Source: Microcosmobacter sp040493455 (lineage in GTDB: Bacteria > Bacteroidota > Bacteroidia > Flavobacteriales > Flavobacteriaceae). Taken from it: a DNA stretch of 64,000 nt. Position numbers and translations under genes: made by a program. This document shows positions 34,331-43,992 of this stretch, in pieces. Location: the NCBI RefSeq assembly GCF_040493455.1, contig NZ_JANFDA010000005.1, positions 124,001 to 188,000 on the forward strand. The letters are read 5' to 3'. A model generated the notes under the pieces. The model made no database searches, was not told where the DNA came from, and saw nothing but the letters and a program-made list of their open reading frames with translations. Positions within the stretch are counted from its first letter, which is position 1. Every line of letters starts with the position of its first letter.

Positions 34331-35008
34331 ATGGGCAAGTGCGAACAGTGCATTATTAGGCAGTTTAACACTCTAAGAGCATTAACCAAAGAGGAACTTA
34401 TTAGAATTTCTGGATGCAAAACTGACCGCATTGTAAAGAAAGGTGAAGTTTTATTTAGAGAAGGAGAGACTATCAATGGTGTCTTTTGTATTAAAGATGG
34501 TATTTGTAAAGTGTCCAAATTGAGCGAAAATGGTCGTGATCAGATTGTGAAATTGATTACTAAAGGTGATTTACTGGGTCAACGCTCTTTAGTTAGTGAT
34601 GAATCAGCCAATCTTACCGCTGTAGCTTTGGACCAAATGGAAGTATGTTTTATTCCCAAACATGAAATTATCTCTGATCTTAAGAAGAACCCAAATTTTA
34701 CTATGGAAGTCCTTAAGGATATGGCTAAAGATCTAAAAGAAGCAGATGATTTCATAGTAGATATGGCACAGAAATCTGTAAAACAAAGATTAGCAGAAAC
34801 ATTGTTGTATCTGAATGATAACTTTGATGTTGATGATAATGGGTATTTGAGTCTGACACTGTCTAGGGAAGACTATGCGAATATCGTTGGAACAGCTACG
34901 GAATCTGCGATACGTATCTTATCCCAATTCAAAAAAGAAGGTTTTATTTCTACGTCTGGCAAACAGATAAAGATTGAAGATGTCAGAGGATTGCGACAGG
35001 TAGTTTAA
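34331..35008 (+). CDS. Crp/Fnr-family transcription regulator (FNR-like)
   Basis: A 225-aa regulator. A cyclic-nucleotide-binding-type beta-barrel (about 20-125) leads through a dimer helix to a winged helix-turn-helix (about 150-220). Cysteines C4 and C7 (GKCEQC) and C106 (MEVCFIP) align by eye with FNR cluster ligands C20, C23 and C122 of E. coli; a fourth could be C29. The recognition helix GTATESAIRILSQF keeps the E-x3-R pattern of FNR. It is divergent from ccoI with an FNR-type palindrome between, so it is the prime candidate for controlling the palindrome-bearing genes. Oxygen sensing by an iron-sulfur cluster is inferred. Confidence 0.88.
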   Translation: MGKCEQCIIRQFNTLRALTKEELIRISGCKTDRIVKKGEVLFREGETINGVFCIKDGICKVSKLSENGRDQIVKLITKGDLLGQRSLVSDESANLTAVALDQMEVCFIPKHEIISDLKKNPNFTMEVLKDMAKDLKEADDFIVDMAQKSVKQRLAETLLYLNDNFDVDDNGYLSLTLSREDYANIVGTATESAIRILSQFKKEGFISTSGKQIKIEDVRGLRQVV

Positions 35009-35011
35009 TCT

Positions 35012-35500
35012 TCAAAAAGATTTGAAAAAATCCATCGTATTTGTAACACCTCTCTTAAGATTTTCAATAACTAATAATGCTTTGTCTACTCTCGTTTGTG
35101 GAGTTTTGTATCTTAGAATAGCATATATAATGGTGCGTTGTTTACCAGGAGTTAGGTTTTCGAAAATCTGATAGCCTTCATAATCACTCATGAGAACAGC
35201 TTCCAATTCTTCAGGCATTTCTACGCCATATTTACTTTGGTCTTCAAATAGTTGAAGTTGAAAATAATCGTTAGGAAACACACCCAGTTTTTTCTGATTG
35301 TCTTTCCCAAACATAATAGAAAACGAACCGTCTTTTCGTCTGTTTAGAGCAGCATGAAATTCAATCGTGTTCCCTTCAAAAGTGGCTTTAATTTTTACTC
35401 TGGTTTTACCTCCAGAATAGAACAATTTACCTATATCCTCTGGAATAGGTAAACTGTGTATGCCTTTTATTGTAGTTTCAAATATGTTGCTTTCTTTCAC
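35012..35500 (-). CDS. YdeI/OmpD-associated-family protein (DUF1905 type)
   Basis: A 162-aa protein. The N-terminal half is a DUF1905-like beta domain (FETTIKGIHSLPIPEDIGKL; TRVKIKATFEGNTIEFHAAL). The C-terminal part has LTPGKQRTIIYAILRYKTPQTRVDKAL, the helical YdeI pattern 'LTPGKQR...I..AK....R'. Function is not settled; some relatives protect against peptides. It converges with the fnr gene (3-base gap) and touches the large BNR gene upstream on its own strand (stop and start 1 base apart). Confidence 0.75.
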   Translation of the reverse strand: MKESNIFETTIKGIHSLPIPEDIGKLFYSGGKTRVKIKATFEGNTIEFHAALNRRKDGSFSIMFGKDNQKKLGVFPNDYFQLQLFEDQSKYGVEMPEELEAVLMSDYEGYQIFENLTPGKQRTIIYAILRYKTPQTRVDKALLVIENLKRGVTNTMDFFKSF

Positions 35501-38500
35501 TTAGTCTATTGAAAATGTTTTAATGTCTTTGAATTCTGAAAGATTAATGGTTTTGACCTTATTTTCATATGGTTTCCAAACATCGTTAAAGAATGTATTA
35601 GTTTTATTTAGAGCATCTTGAAGCGCATCTTTAGCCTGTTTTATAAGTCTGTGCTCAGTCGAAGTTAAACCATTCTTGCGAGAACCAACATAAGAAGCAG
35701 CCGTTCCCAAACGTCTGTTTACGTTCATCTCTGGATTTCGTGTAATACCTTGGCGCTTGTCCTCTTTTCCTAAGTAAATTGCAATGGTTTCATTAATTTG
35801 CTTTATGATGTCTTTTGAAGATTTTATCTCTTCTTTATAAGCTTCTTTATCTAACTTCTTGAGTGCTTTCTGATACTTCTCGGCAATCTGTTTGCTTTCT
35901 ACGAGTTGTTTCACTGCATCTGCTGCAGTTTGGCGCATGCGTTCTATGTCTTTTAAACCATTATATACTTGATTGATACTAGCCTGAGACACATTTAACC
36001 TAGGATCTGATTCTACAGTAATCATCTGCTCTGAGGTTTGATCACCAAAATGCAATACCACTTTGTAAGTTCCAGGCTTTACGGAAACACCGCCGGGTTC
36101 TCTTGTGCGTTTTCTGATGGTTCTCGATGGTCTGTCGCCGCCTTTTTCATTCATAAACCAGCGCCATTTATAGATTCGAGTACTATCTGGAGCTTTACGT
36201 TTTAGAGTTCTTATAAGCCTGTCACCATCATAGATATTCATGGTCAAAGAATCCCACTTGACTTTGTTTTCAATTTTTTCGGTATTGTCTTCTTTTTTAC
36301 CTTTTTCCTCTTCCTTTTTCTTATCATTTTTAGGTTCAACCTGAACATAATAAGCTAAGTGCGCACCAGATGCTCTATTTTCACCATTATAAAGAGCATC
36401 ACCTCCAAAACGACTTCCAGTAGGTTGCTGATAAGCGGCTTGATACGCTGTTGCAGGTTTAAATAATTGAAGTTTTTTATTCAATAAAGATTTGTTTTTT
36501 GCTAAAGCTCTTAAAGGTCTAATGTCGTCCAAAACCCAGGCAGCTCTACCAAACGTGCCTATTACTAGATCGTGCTCTCTAGGTTGGATTACTAAATCTT
36601 TTACTGATGTAGTAGGGAAACCAGCTGTCCATTTAGTCCACTTATTCCCTGCATCTATCGAGATGTACAAACCATCATCTGTGCCCAGAAATAGTAGATT
36701 CGGTTCAATAAGATCCTCAACGATTGCAAGCGTATAGCTTTCGGTGTCATTAGCATCGACGATACGTTCCCATGTTTTTCCGTAATCCTTAGTTCTATAG
36801 GCATAAGGTGTATAATTGAATCGTCTGTAATCATTCGCAATTAAAAGCGCTTCGCCTTTATTTTTGTTTGAAGCCTTTATCTGAGGAATCCAACTTCCAG
36901 CAGGAAGCCCTTTAATATTTTCTGTGACTTCTGTATAGGTATTACCTCCATCCTGAGTATAATGTACACGACCATCATCTGTACTTACCCAAAACATATC
37001 TTTCTCTAGTGTAGAAGGTTCTATAACCAGAATCGTACAGTGATTTTCTGCTCCTGTAGCGTCCATCGTTAAACCACCACTTTCGTGTTGTTTTAACTTT
37101 TCAGGATCATTTGTAGTTAGGTCTGGTGAGATGACTGTCCAAGTTTCTCCTTTATCTGTAGACTTGTGTACAAATTGACTTCCGAAGTAAATGGTATTAT
37201 TATCAAAAGGATCAATGTTGATAGCAGCATTCCAATTGAAACGTAATCTCACATCAGGGTCTGGATGCGTAGGGCGCACACTATAATTATTACCAGTTTG
37301 CCAATCATAACGACTTACAAAACCTTGTTGACTCATAGACCAACCATAACGTGAGTCGTCTCTATCTGGTACCACATCGAAACCATCACCAAAGCTTATT
37401 TCTTGCCAGTAACTATTTCTTATCCCTTGAGCACGCCATACATAAGCTGGACCTCTCCAGGATCCATTATCTTGCATACCTCCATAAACATTATACGGAA
37501 ACTCATTATCTACAGCAATGTGATAAAATTGGGCTACAGGCAAGTTTCCGATAAAACGCCATGTTTTGCCACCATCTTTGGTAATATTCAAACCACCATC
37601 GTTACCATCAATCATAAATTGCCCATTTTCAGGATGAATCCACCAAGCATGATGGTCTGGATGCACACCATTGCTCACACCATAGGCAGGCATTAGTTGT
37701 TTGAAACTTTTTCCTCCGTCTTCAGACACATTTACATACGTGTAGATACTGTAAAGTCTGTTCTCGTTTTCGGGATCTACATATATTTCAGAATAATAAA
37801 AAGGTCTATTTCCAATTCCTGAAGTACCACTCTTATCATTAACTTTTTTCCACTTAAAGCCACCATCTTCACTTTTATATAGAGCATTCTTTTTGGCTTC
37901 AATAATAGCATAGACAATATTTGGATTATTCGCAGCTATGGCTACTCCTATACGACCAAGTTCACCTTTTGGCAAACCATCCTTTTCAGTGAGTTTCTTC
38001 CATGTTTTTCCACCATCATGTGTAATATGTAATCCTGAGCCTTCACCACCAGATTTAAAGAACCAAGGATCGCGCTTATGTTCCCAAAGGGCAGCTATAA
38101 GTTTATTGGGATTGGTTGGATCCATAATAAGGTCACCAACTCCAGTTTTATTATTAGCGAATAATATCTTGTTCCATGTTTTTCCGCCATCTGTAGTTTT
38201 AAACACACCACGTTCTGGATGAACTCCCCAAGGTGACCCAATAGCACCAACATACACAACATCTGGGTTTGTAGGGTCGATAATAATTCTATGTATGTGT
38301 CGTGTTTTTTCTAATCCCATAGATTGCCAGGAGCGACCACCATCTAATGAGCGATATACACCATAACCACCATTGAGACTATTCCTTGGATTGCCTTCAC
38401 CTGTGCCTACCCAAATTACACTTGGGTTTGACTGTTGAATGGCCACTGCTCCGATGGATGCAGTAACTTCCTTATCGAATATAGGATCCCAAGTGATGCC

Positions 38501-38713
38501 ACCAGAGTTAGATTTCCATAAACCTCCAGAAGCAGTTCCAACATACATTATATCGGGATTATTAAGAACAACGTCAATTGCTGTTACACGGCCAGACATA
38601 CCACCAGGTCCAATATTCCTTGGTGCCATGTTTTTAACTAAGTCCATCGAAAACTCTTGTGCAGACAGAAGTGTGAAGCCTATAAAGGCAATCACAGAAA
38701 GGTATTTTCTCAT
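35501..38713 (-). CDS. Large exported BNR/sortilin-like beta-propeller protein
   Basis: A 1070-aa protein with a signal peptide (MRKYLSVIAFIGFTLLSAQ). Residues about 25-770 contain many BNR/VPS10-type blades of the form 'S.DGG.TW..' (SGGITWDPI, LDGGRSWQS, TDGGKTWNKIL, HDGGKTWKKL, EDGGKSFKQL, KDYGKTWERI). A Lys/Glu-rich linker near 775-800 leads to a C-terminal region with coiled-coil helices. Relatives are called 'glycosyl hydrolase' or 'exo-alpha-sialidase', but BNR repeats alone do not show enzymatic action. Probably binds ligands in the envelope. It is downstream of no clear partner. Confidence 0.8.
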   Translation of the reverse strand: MRKYLSVIAFIGFTLLSAQEFSMDLVKNMAPRNIGPGGMSGRVTAIDVVLNNPDIMYVGTASGGLWKSNSGGITWDPIFDKEVTASIGAVAIQQSNPSVIWVGTGEGNPRNSLNGGYGVYRSLDGGRSWQSMGLEKTRHIHRIIIDPTNPDVVYVGAIGSPWGVHPERGVFKTTDGGKTWNKILFANNKTGVGDLIMDPTNPNKLIAALWEHKRDPWFFKSGGEGSGLHITHDGGKTWKKLTEKDGLPKGELGRIGVAIAANNPNIVYAIIEAKKNALYKSEDGGFKWKKVNDKSGTSGIGNRPFYYSEIYVDPENENRLYSIYTYVNVSEDGGKSFKQLMPAYGVSNGVHPDHHAWWIHPENGQFMIDGNDGGLNITKDGGKTWRFIGNLPVAQFYHIAVDNEFPYNVYGGMQDNGSWRGPAYVWRAQGIRNSYWQEISFGDGFDVVPDRDDSRYGWSMSQQGFVSRYDWQTGNNYSVRPTHPDPDVRLRFNWNAAINIDPFDNNTIYFGSQFVHKSTDKGETWTVISPDLTTNDPEKLKQHESGGLTMDATGAENHCTILVIEPSTLEKDMFWVSTDDGRVHYTQDGGNTYTEVTENIKGLPAGSWIPQIKASNKNKGEALLIANDYRRFNYTPYAYRTKDYGKTWERIVDANDTESYTLAIVEDLIEPNLLFLGTDDGLYISIDAGNKWTKWTAGFPTTSVKDLVIQPREHDLVIGTFGRAAWVLDDIRPLRALAKNKSLLNKKLQLFKPATAYQAAYQQPTGSRFGGDALYNGENRASGAHLAYYVQVEPKNDKKKEEEKGKKEDNTEKIENKVKWDSLTMNIYDGDRLIRTLKRKAPDSTRIYKWRWFMNEKGGDRPSRTIRKRTREPGGVSVKPGTYKVVLHFGDQTSEQMITVESDPRLNVSQASINQVYNGLKDIERMRQTAADAVKQLVESKQIAEKYQKALKKLDKEAYKEEIKSSKDIIKQINETIAIYLGKEDKRQGITRNPEMNVNRRLGTAASYVGSRKNGLTSTEHRLIKQAKDALQDALNKTNTFFNDVWKPYENKVKTINLSEFKDIKTFSID

Positions 38714-38830
38714 TATTTATTATAAGGTTAGTTAAGAAGACACTAAAGGTAACGAAAACAAAATTGTCATTTCTAAAATAGATGTTAATGCTGTTATTAC
38801 AATTTTAAAAAGCCGTATTTTTATACTGCT

Positions 38831-39958
38831 ATGAATGTATCTCCAAATAGAAAAGGTTTTGTTTTTAAATTTTATGAAGCTCCTGAGCAATCACCCTTCG
38901 AAAAACTGTTTGAAGTTTTTAAGGAGTTAATCACGTATACTTCTGGTGATTTTGATGAAGCTATAGATTGGTTACGACAATTGGATGAAGAATACAATCT
39001 TACCACAGAGGATTATACTATTGAAGATTTTATTGAAGACCTTAAAAAGAAAGGCTATATACGAGAAGAAATTGACCCTGATGGAAACGGCAATGGATTA
39101 AAAATCACCTCTAAAACAGAGCGTGCCATCAGACAGCAAGCCTTAGACCAAATCTTTGGCAAGATAAAGCGATCTGGTTCTGGAAATCACAAAAGCAAAT
39201 CTCCAGGGATAGGCGATGAGCACACAGGGGATTTTAGAGCATATCAATTTGGAGATGCTTTGGATAAGGTGTCGATGACTGAAACCTTGCGAAATGCACA
39301 GATTAACCACGGTATCAATGACTTCAATATTACTGAAGATGATCTGGTAGTAGAAGAGACTTTGCATAAATCGCAGATGAGTACTGTGTTAATGATTGAT
39401 ATTAGCCACAGTATGATTTTGTATGGTGAAGACCGAATTACTCCTGCTAAGAAAGTTGCCATGGCATTGGCAGAACTTATCACTACACGATATCCAAAGG
39501 ATACACTCGATATTTTGGTTTTTGGAAATGATGCCTGGCCAATAGCAATTAAAGATTTACCCTATCTTAAGGTTGGTCCTTACCATACCAATACTGTTGC
39601 TGGTTTACAATTGGCCATGGACATGTTGAGACGAAAACGCAATACCAATAAGCAGATATTTATGATTACTGATGGTAAGCCGAGTTGTCTTAGAATGCCA
39701 GATGGGCAATATTATAAGAATAGTGTTGGGTTAGATCCCTATATTGTGAATAAGTGTTATGCTATGGCTCAGCAGGCAAGACGGTTACATATACCCATCA
39801 CAACATTTATGATCACCGATGACAGTTATTTGATGCGATTTGTACAGGAGTTTACCAAAGCTAATAGAGGTAAAGCCTTCTATACTGGATTGAAAGGTCT
39901 CGGTGAAATGATTTTTGAAGATTACGAAAACAATAGAAAAAGAAGAATAAAAGGTTAA
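38831..39958 (+). CDS. VWA-domain protein (CoxE/ChlD-like)
   Basis: A 375-aa protein. The N-terminal 150 residues are acidic and helical. The von Willebrand factor A domain (about 180-370) has the metal-binding MIDAS: MIDISHSM for D-x-S-x-S (read as D-I-S-H-S), with T-like and D-like residues in HTNTVAGLQLAMDM and MITDGKPSCL. It overlaps the next gene by one base (TAATG) and pairs with a MoxR-type ATPase; such pairs assemble or insert metal into partner complexes. The target here is unknown. Confidence 0.88.
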   Translation: MNVSPNRKGFVFKFYEAPEQSPFEKLFEVFKELITYTSGDFDEAIDWLRQLDEEYNLTTEDYTIEDFIEDLKKKGYIREEIDPDGNGNGLKITSKTERAIRQQALDQIFGKIKRSGSGNHKSKSPGIGDEHTGDFRAYQFGDALDKVSMTETLRNAQINHGINDFNITEDDLVVEETLHKSQMSTVLMIDISHSMILYGEDRITPAKKVAMALAELITTRYPKDTLDILVFGNDAWPIAIKDLPYLKVGPYHTNTVAGLQLAMDMLRRKRNTNKQIFMITDGKPSCLRMPDGQYYKNSVGLDPYIVNKCYAMAQQARRLHIPITTFMITDDSYLMRFVQEFTKANRGKAFYTGLKGLGEMIFEDYENNRKRRIKG

Positions 39959-41424
39959 TGAATATAGAACAAGTAAGAACACTAGGAGCACTAAAGCAAG
40001 CAGGTTATCAATGCAAGTCTATAAAGGATGAGTTAAGAGATAATCTAATTAAAAATATTAAAGAAGGCATTACGTCTTTTACTGGAATCCATGGTTACGA
40101 GCATACGGTAATCCCAGAACTGGAACGTGCAATTTTGTCTAAACACAATATAAATTTACTAGGACTCAGAGGACAAGCCAAAACTCGTTTAGCACGACTG
40201 ATGATTGGTTTACTGGATGAATACATCCCAGTAATTGAAGGTTCAGAAATTAATGATGATCCTCTTCAGCCGATTTCAAGATATGCTACTGAATTGATTA
40301 AAGAAAAGGGCGATGATACACCAATAAGTTGGTTGCATAGAGATGAGCGATTTGCCGAAAAGCTTGCTACACCAGATGTTACTGTAGCTGATATTATTGG
40401 TGATGTAGATCCTATAAAAGCTGCAAATTTAAAGTTGAGTTATGCAGACGATCGTGTGATTCATTACGGGATGATTCCTCGTGCGAATCGCTGCATTTTT
40501 GTTATTAACGAACTTCCAGATTTGCAGGCTAGAATTCAGGTAGCATTGTTTAATATTCTACAAGAAGGTGATATTCAAATTAGAGGATTTAAGTTAAGGT
40601 TACCACTTGATATGCAGTTTTTATTTACTGCCAATCCTGAAGATTATACCAATAGAGGAAGTATTGTTACACCTTTGAAGGACAGAATTGGATCTCAGAT
40701 ACTGACGCACTATCCAGATACTATAGAAATTGCTAAAACGATTACTGAGCAGGAAGCCAAGTTGGATGCTAGGCAATCGGAACTTGTCTATGTACCTGAA
40801 CTTGCAAAAGAGTTGTTGGAACAAATCAGTTTTGAGGCTAGAGAAAGCGAATACGTCGATGTAAAAAGCGGTGTGAGTGCAAGGATGAGTATTACTGCTT
40901 TTGAAAACTTATTGAGTACAGCAGAGCGTAGAGCATTACTTTCTGATGATAAGATGACATCAGTAAGATTAAGTGATTTTATTGGCGTTATTCCTGCTAT
41001 TACAGGGAAAGTGGAATTGGTGTACGAAGGTGAGCAAGAAGGTGCAGATTTTGTTGCAAATTCATTGATTGAAGAGGCCATAAAGACGTTGTTCCCAAAA
41101 TATTTCCCAAAGATTGAAAAGCTTCAGAAGCAAGATGAAGAGACGCCTTATGATGATTTAGTATCATGGTTTTTTCATCAAAAAGAAGGATTCGAACTGC
41201 TAGATGATCTCAGAGATAAAGAGTATAAAGCTGTTTTAGACGCTGTATCTCCGCTCGATGATTTAGTTGGGGAATATCAGCCTAATTTGGAAAAAGCGGA
41301 TAGCTATTTTGTGAAAGAATTTATTCTTTGGGCTTTGGTAGAATATAAACAGCTAAGTAAATATAGATTTACCGAAGGATTACAATTTAAAGATCCTTAC
41401 GGAAGTTTTATTAGTGGTCTATAA
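39958..41424 (+). CDS. MoxR/ChlI-type AAA+ ATPase
   Basis: A 488-aa ATPase. The Walker A-like loop is GLRGQAKTRLARLM (G-x4-K-T) near residue 67; the Walker B-like segment is CIFVINELPDL near 180; FTANPEDYTNRGSIVTPL gives the sensor region and arginine contact. The order matches the MoxR/magnesium-chelatase-subunit-I group. It is translationally coupled to the VWA gene upstream. A magnesium-chelatase role is unlikely without a ChlH partner nearby; a chaperone-like role for some other complex is more likely. Confidence 0.88.
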   Translation: MNIEQVRTLGALKQAGYQCKSIKDELRDNLIKNIKEGITSFTGIHGYEHTVIPELERAILSKHNINLLGLRGQAKTRLARLMIGLLDEYIPVIEGSEINDDPLQPISRYATELIKEKGDDTPISWLHRDERFAEKLATPDVTVADIIGDVDPIKAANLKLSYADDRVIHYGMIPRANRCIFVINELPDLQARIQVALFNILQEGDIQIRGFKLRLPLDMQFLFTANPEDYTNRGSIVTPLKDRIGSQILTHYPDTIEIAKTITEQEAKLDARQSELVYVPELAKELLEQISFEARESEYVDVKSGVSARMSITAFENLLSTAERRALLSDDKMTSVRLSDFIGVIPAITGKVELVYEGEQEGADFVANSLIEEAIKTLFPKYFPKIEKLQKQDEETPYDDLVSWFFHQKEGFELLDDLRDKEYKAVLDAVSPLDDLVGEYQPNLEKADSYFVKEFILWALVEYKQLSKYRFTEGLQFKDPYGSFISGL

Positions 41425-43854
41425 TTAGCTAGCTTTTAAAAAGATTTCATTAAAAATCGTTTCGTGAAGTAGCTTTTTATCTATTGGCTTGTTCAAGATG
41501 GTTTTTATGCCAACTTTTTCAAAGTTCTTTAGGTTAGATTCTTTTTCGATAGAGGTAAATGCGACAATAGGAATTTGCTCGTTAAATTCTCGTATTTTTT
41601 CTGAAGCTTCAAAACCATCCATCACTGGCATCATCATATCAATGAGTATAAGATCAAAATTGTCGTTTTTTTCTAGCAGATCTAGTACTTCTTTACCATT
41701 ACTGGCGATTTTGAAGGAGATATTTTCATGATCCAAAGTCTTTTTGAGCAACATTTGATTGATAAGATTGTCATCCGCTGCTAGAATATTGATATGCTTT
41801 GGGTACGTCATTTCTGATGTAGGAAGCTCTTTTTTGTTATCCTTTATTTTTTTAAAAGGAAGTGAGAATGAAAATGTAGAACCTTTACCTTCAGCAGAAA
41901 TTAAATATAATTCCCTATTATAAAGCTTCAATAGTTTTTGGATGATAGATAGCCCTAAACCAGAGCCTTCGTACTTTGAGTTTAATTCTGAATGTACTCT
42001 AAAGAAGGTGTCAAAGATTTTTTGTTGATTGGATTGCGAAATACCAATCCCGGTATCTTTTACACTAAAATTTAATTCTATGGTGTTGTTGATTTGTTCA
42101 ACTAGTAGAATAGTAATATTGATATTGCCATTCTCTGTAAATTTATTAGCATTAGAGATTAGATTAAAGAGTATTTGTACCAGCTTTATTTCGTCTCCAA
42201 TAACTTCCTTTGGGACTCTTTTGCCTATGGTGTAATTGATTTTATTATTGTTGTTGGAATTGGTTAGTTCTATCACATTATTCAAGAGCATTTCTATATT
42301 GAAAGGTGATTCAGCGATACTAATATCTTTTTTCTCGGAGAAGAGGTTTATGGTAAGTACATTGTTTACTAAGCCCAAAAGGTATTTCCCTGAAAAAGAT
42401 AAAGTTTCCAGTAATGATTCCCTTTCAGAGGCTTTGACCTTTCTTGTTTCGGACAACAATTGAGAAATACCAATAATGGCATTGAGAGGGGTTTTTAATT
42501 CATGAGTTATTGAATTTAAAAATAAAGACTTATCCTTATAAGCCTTTTCGGCACCAATCTTGGCTTGATATAACTCTTCATTGCTTTGTTTTAGTTGTGC
42601 CGAATATTTCGTTTTGGATTTGTTTCTCTGATATTGAATAAAACTGATAAGCAATAGGCTAGAAACACAGATTATAGCGATTGTATTTGTGTTAGATACT
42701 TTTTGTCGCAAAATGGAGTTTTCTTGTTCTTTTATTGTTGCTTGGTATTGAGCAATTTCTTTATCTTTTTTTTCTAGCTCGTATTTTTCAGTGCCTTCGG
42801 CTATCTTTTTGAGGATGTTTTCATTATACAAACTATCTTTTAATAGGAGACATCTTTCAGCTAAAATTATTTTCTCTTTATCATTATTATTTGATTCTTT
42901 TAGTAGCTGAAATAATTTTTCGGAAACTAATAACTCGCTTTGCAATAGTTTGGATTCTTTAGCTCTTTTTTTTGCGTTTCTGTAGCTTTTTTCAGCATTT
43001 TTATAATCATGCATTTTTCTATAAATATCTCCTATTAAAGTATGAATAGCAGCAACCTCATAATCATTATCATTCTTTATTTCAGATTTAGCTTTTATAG
43101 CATGATCTAAGGCTTTATTTGTTTTGTTTACTTTATAATAATATTGTGTGTAATAATAATTTAACCAATAATTAATGTGGTATTTTGATGTGAAATTTTT
43201 ATCGAGCTTTTTTGCTTTAATCTCTAGCTCATTTAGTAGCTCAAAACATTCATTTAGATTATTAGTATCCAAATGAATTTGAACTAATCCAGTACTAGCC
43301 ATTGTGTAAGCAATGTCATCATTGGTTTTTTGCGCTAAGCCGACTGCTTTTTTTAAATATTTTTTGGATTCTTCAAGCTCTTTTAGTTCGGTATGAATAA
43401 ATCCCATATTCCTGTTAATCTTTATAATTTTACTTGTGTCTTTAAGTTTTTCATATAAATCTAAGGCAATAAGGTAGTGTTTAGATGCACTTTCATGATT
43501 GGACTTAAAACTATGGAGAATACCAAGGTTAAAATTATTTTCTGCGATACCTTTTTGGTAATTGATCTTAGTAGCCAAATTTAATGCAGTACTTGCAATT
43601 GAATCACCAAGATCAATTTTATTTACTCGAGCGATATATGCAAATGCTATCTTACTGTTGGCATCAATAATACCTTTAGTGTAATCTAAAGATTCTGATT
43701 CTGCTCTTACTTGTAAATATAGTTCCAACGCTTTATTGACATCACCATTAAAAATTTCCTCAGCGTGTTTTAAAGTTTGCTGAATAGATGTTGTATCTAC
43801 TTGGGCATAAGTATTGACAGCACAGAAGACCACAATAAAAAAGAGTACTCTCAT
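41425..43854 (-). CDS. TPR-containing hybrid histidine kinase
   Basis: An 809-aa protein with a signal peptide (MRVLFFIVVFCAVNTYAQ), a periplasmic tetratricopeptide region (about 25-330), one membrane helix (TIAIICVSSLLLISFIQYQR near 390), a coiled coil, a HisKA domain (NSITHELKTPLNAIIGISQL, near 450), an HATPase domain (FNLISNANKFTENGN and GTGIGIS-type loops; GSGLGLSII) and a C-terminal receiver (ILAADDN...LILIDMMMPVMDGFEA). No DNA-binding output follows, so the phosphate must be passed on or used for protein contacts. It shares its last base boundary with the convergent MoxR gene. Its partner is not in the window. Confidence 0.9.
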   Translation of the reverse strand: MRVLFFIVVFCAVNTYAQVDTTSIQQTLKHAEEIFNGDVNKALELYLQVRAESESLDYTKGIIDANSKIAFAYIARVNKIDLGDSIASTALNLATKINYQKGIAENNFNLGILHSFKSNHESASKHYLIALDLYEKLKDTSKIIKINRNMGFIHTELKELEESKKYLKKAVGLAQKTNDDIAYTMASTGLVQIHLDTNNLNECFELLNELEIKAKKLDKNFTSKYHINYWLNYYYTQYYYKVNKTNKALDHAIKAKSEIKNDNDYEVAAIHTLIGDIYRKMHDYKNAEKSYRNAKKRAKESKLLQSELLVSEKLFQLLKESNNNDKEKIILAERCLLLKDSLYNENILKKIAEGTEKYELEKKDKEIAQYQATIKEQENSILRQKVSNTNTIAIICVSSLLLISFIQYQRNKSKTKYSAQLKQSNEELYQAKIGAEKAYKDKSLFLNSITHELKTPLNAIIGISQLLSETRKVKASERESLLETLSFSGKYLLGLVNNVLTINLFSEKKDISIAESPFNIEMLLNNVIELTNSNNNNKINYTIGKRVPKEVIGDEIKLVQILFNLISNANKFTENGNINITILLVEQINNTIELNFSVKDTGIGISQSNQQKIFDTFFRVHSELNSKYEGSGLGLSIIQKLLKLYNRELYLISAEGKGSTFSFSLPFKKIKDNKKELPTSEMTYPKHINILAADDNLINQMLLKKTLDHENISFKIASNGKEVLDLLEKNDNFDLILIDMMMPVMDGFEASEKIREFNEQIPIVAFTSIEKESNLKNFEKVGIKTILNKPIDKKLLHETIFNEIFLKAS

Positions 43855-43901
43855 ACAGTTTGGTTTTGTGGTTTCAGAAAGAAAAATAGCTAATAAAAAA
43901 G

Positions 43902-43934
43902 AGGATACGAATAGTGTAAGCGTATTCGTATCCT
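43902..43934 (-). terminator. Terminator of the TonB-dependent receptor gene
   Basis: A 12-bp perfect stem AGGATACGAATA / TATTCGTATCCT with a 9-base loop, followed on the minus strand by CTTTTTTATT. It lies about 60 bases after the receptor stop codon. Confidence 0.85.
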
Positions 43935-43992
43935 TAAAAGTACATTTTTTTTATTGATTCCAATAATAAGCCAGAAAAATTAACAACTGGGT

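Noticed and set aside
35501..38713. Sialidase or glycosyl hydrolase activity
   Set aside because: Only BNR/sortilin-like repeats are visible; I could not point to a sialidase active-site set (Arg triad, Tyr/Glu nucleophile).
38831..41424. Magnesium chelatase (ChlI/ChlD) for tetrapyrrole synthesis
   Set aside because: No ChlH/BchH/CobN-type large subunit is nearby and the VWA protein lacks an AAA part; the MoxR/VWA reading fits better.
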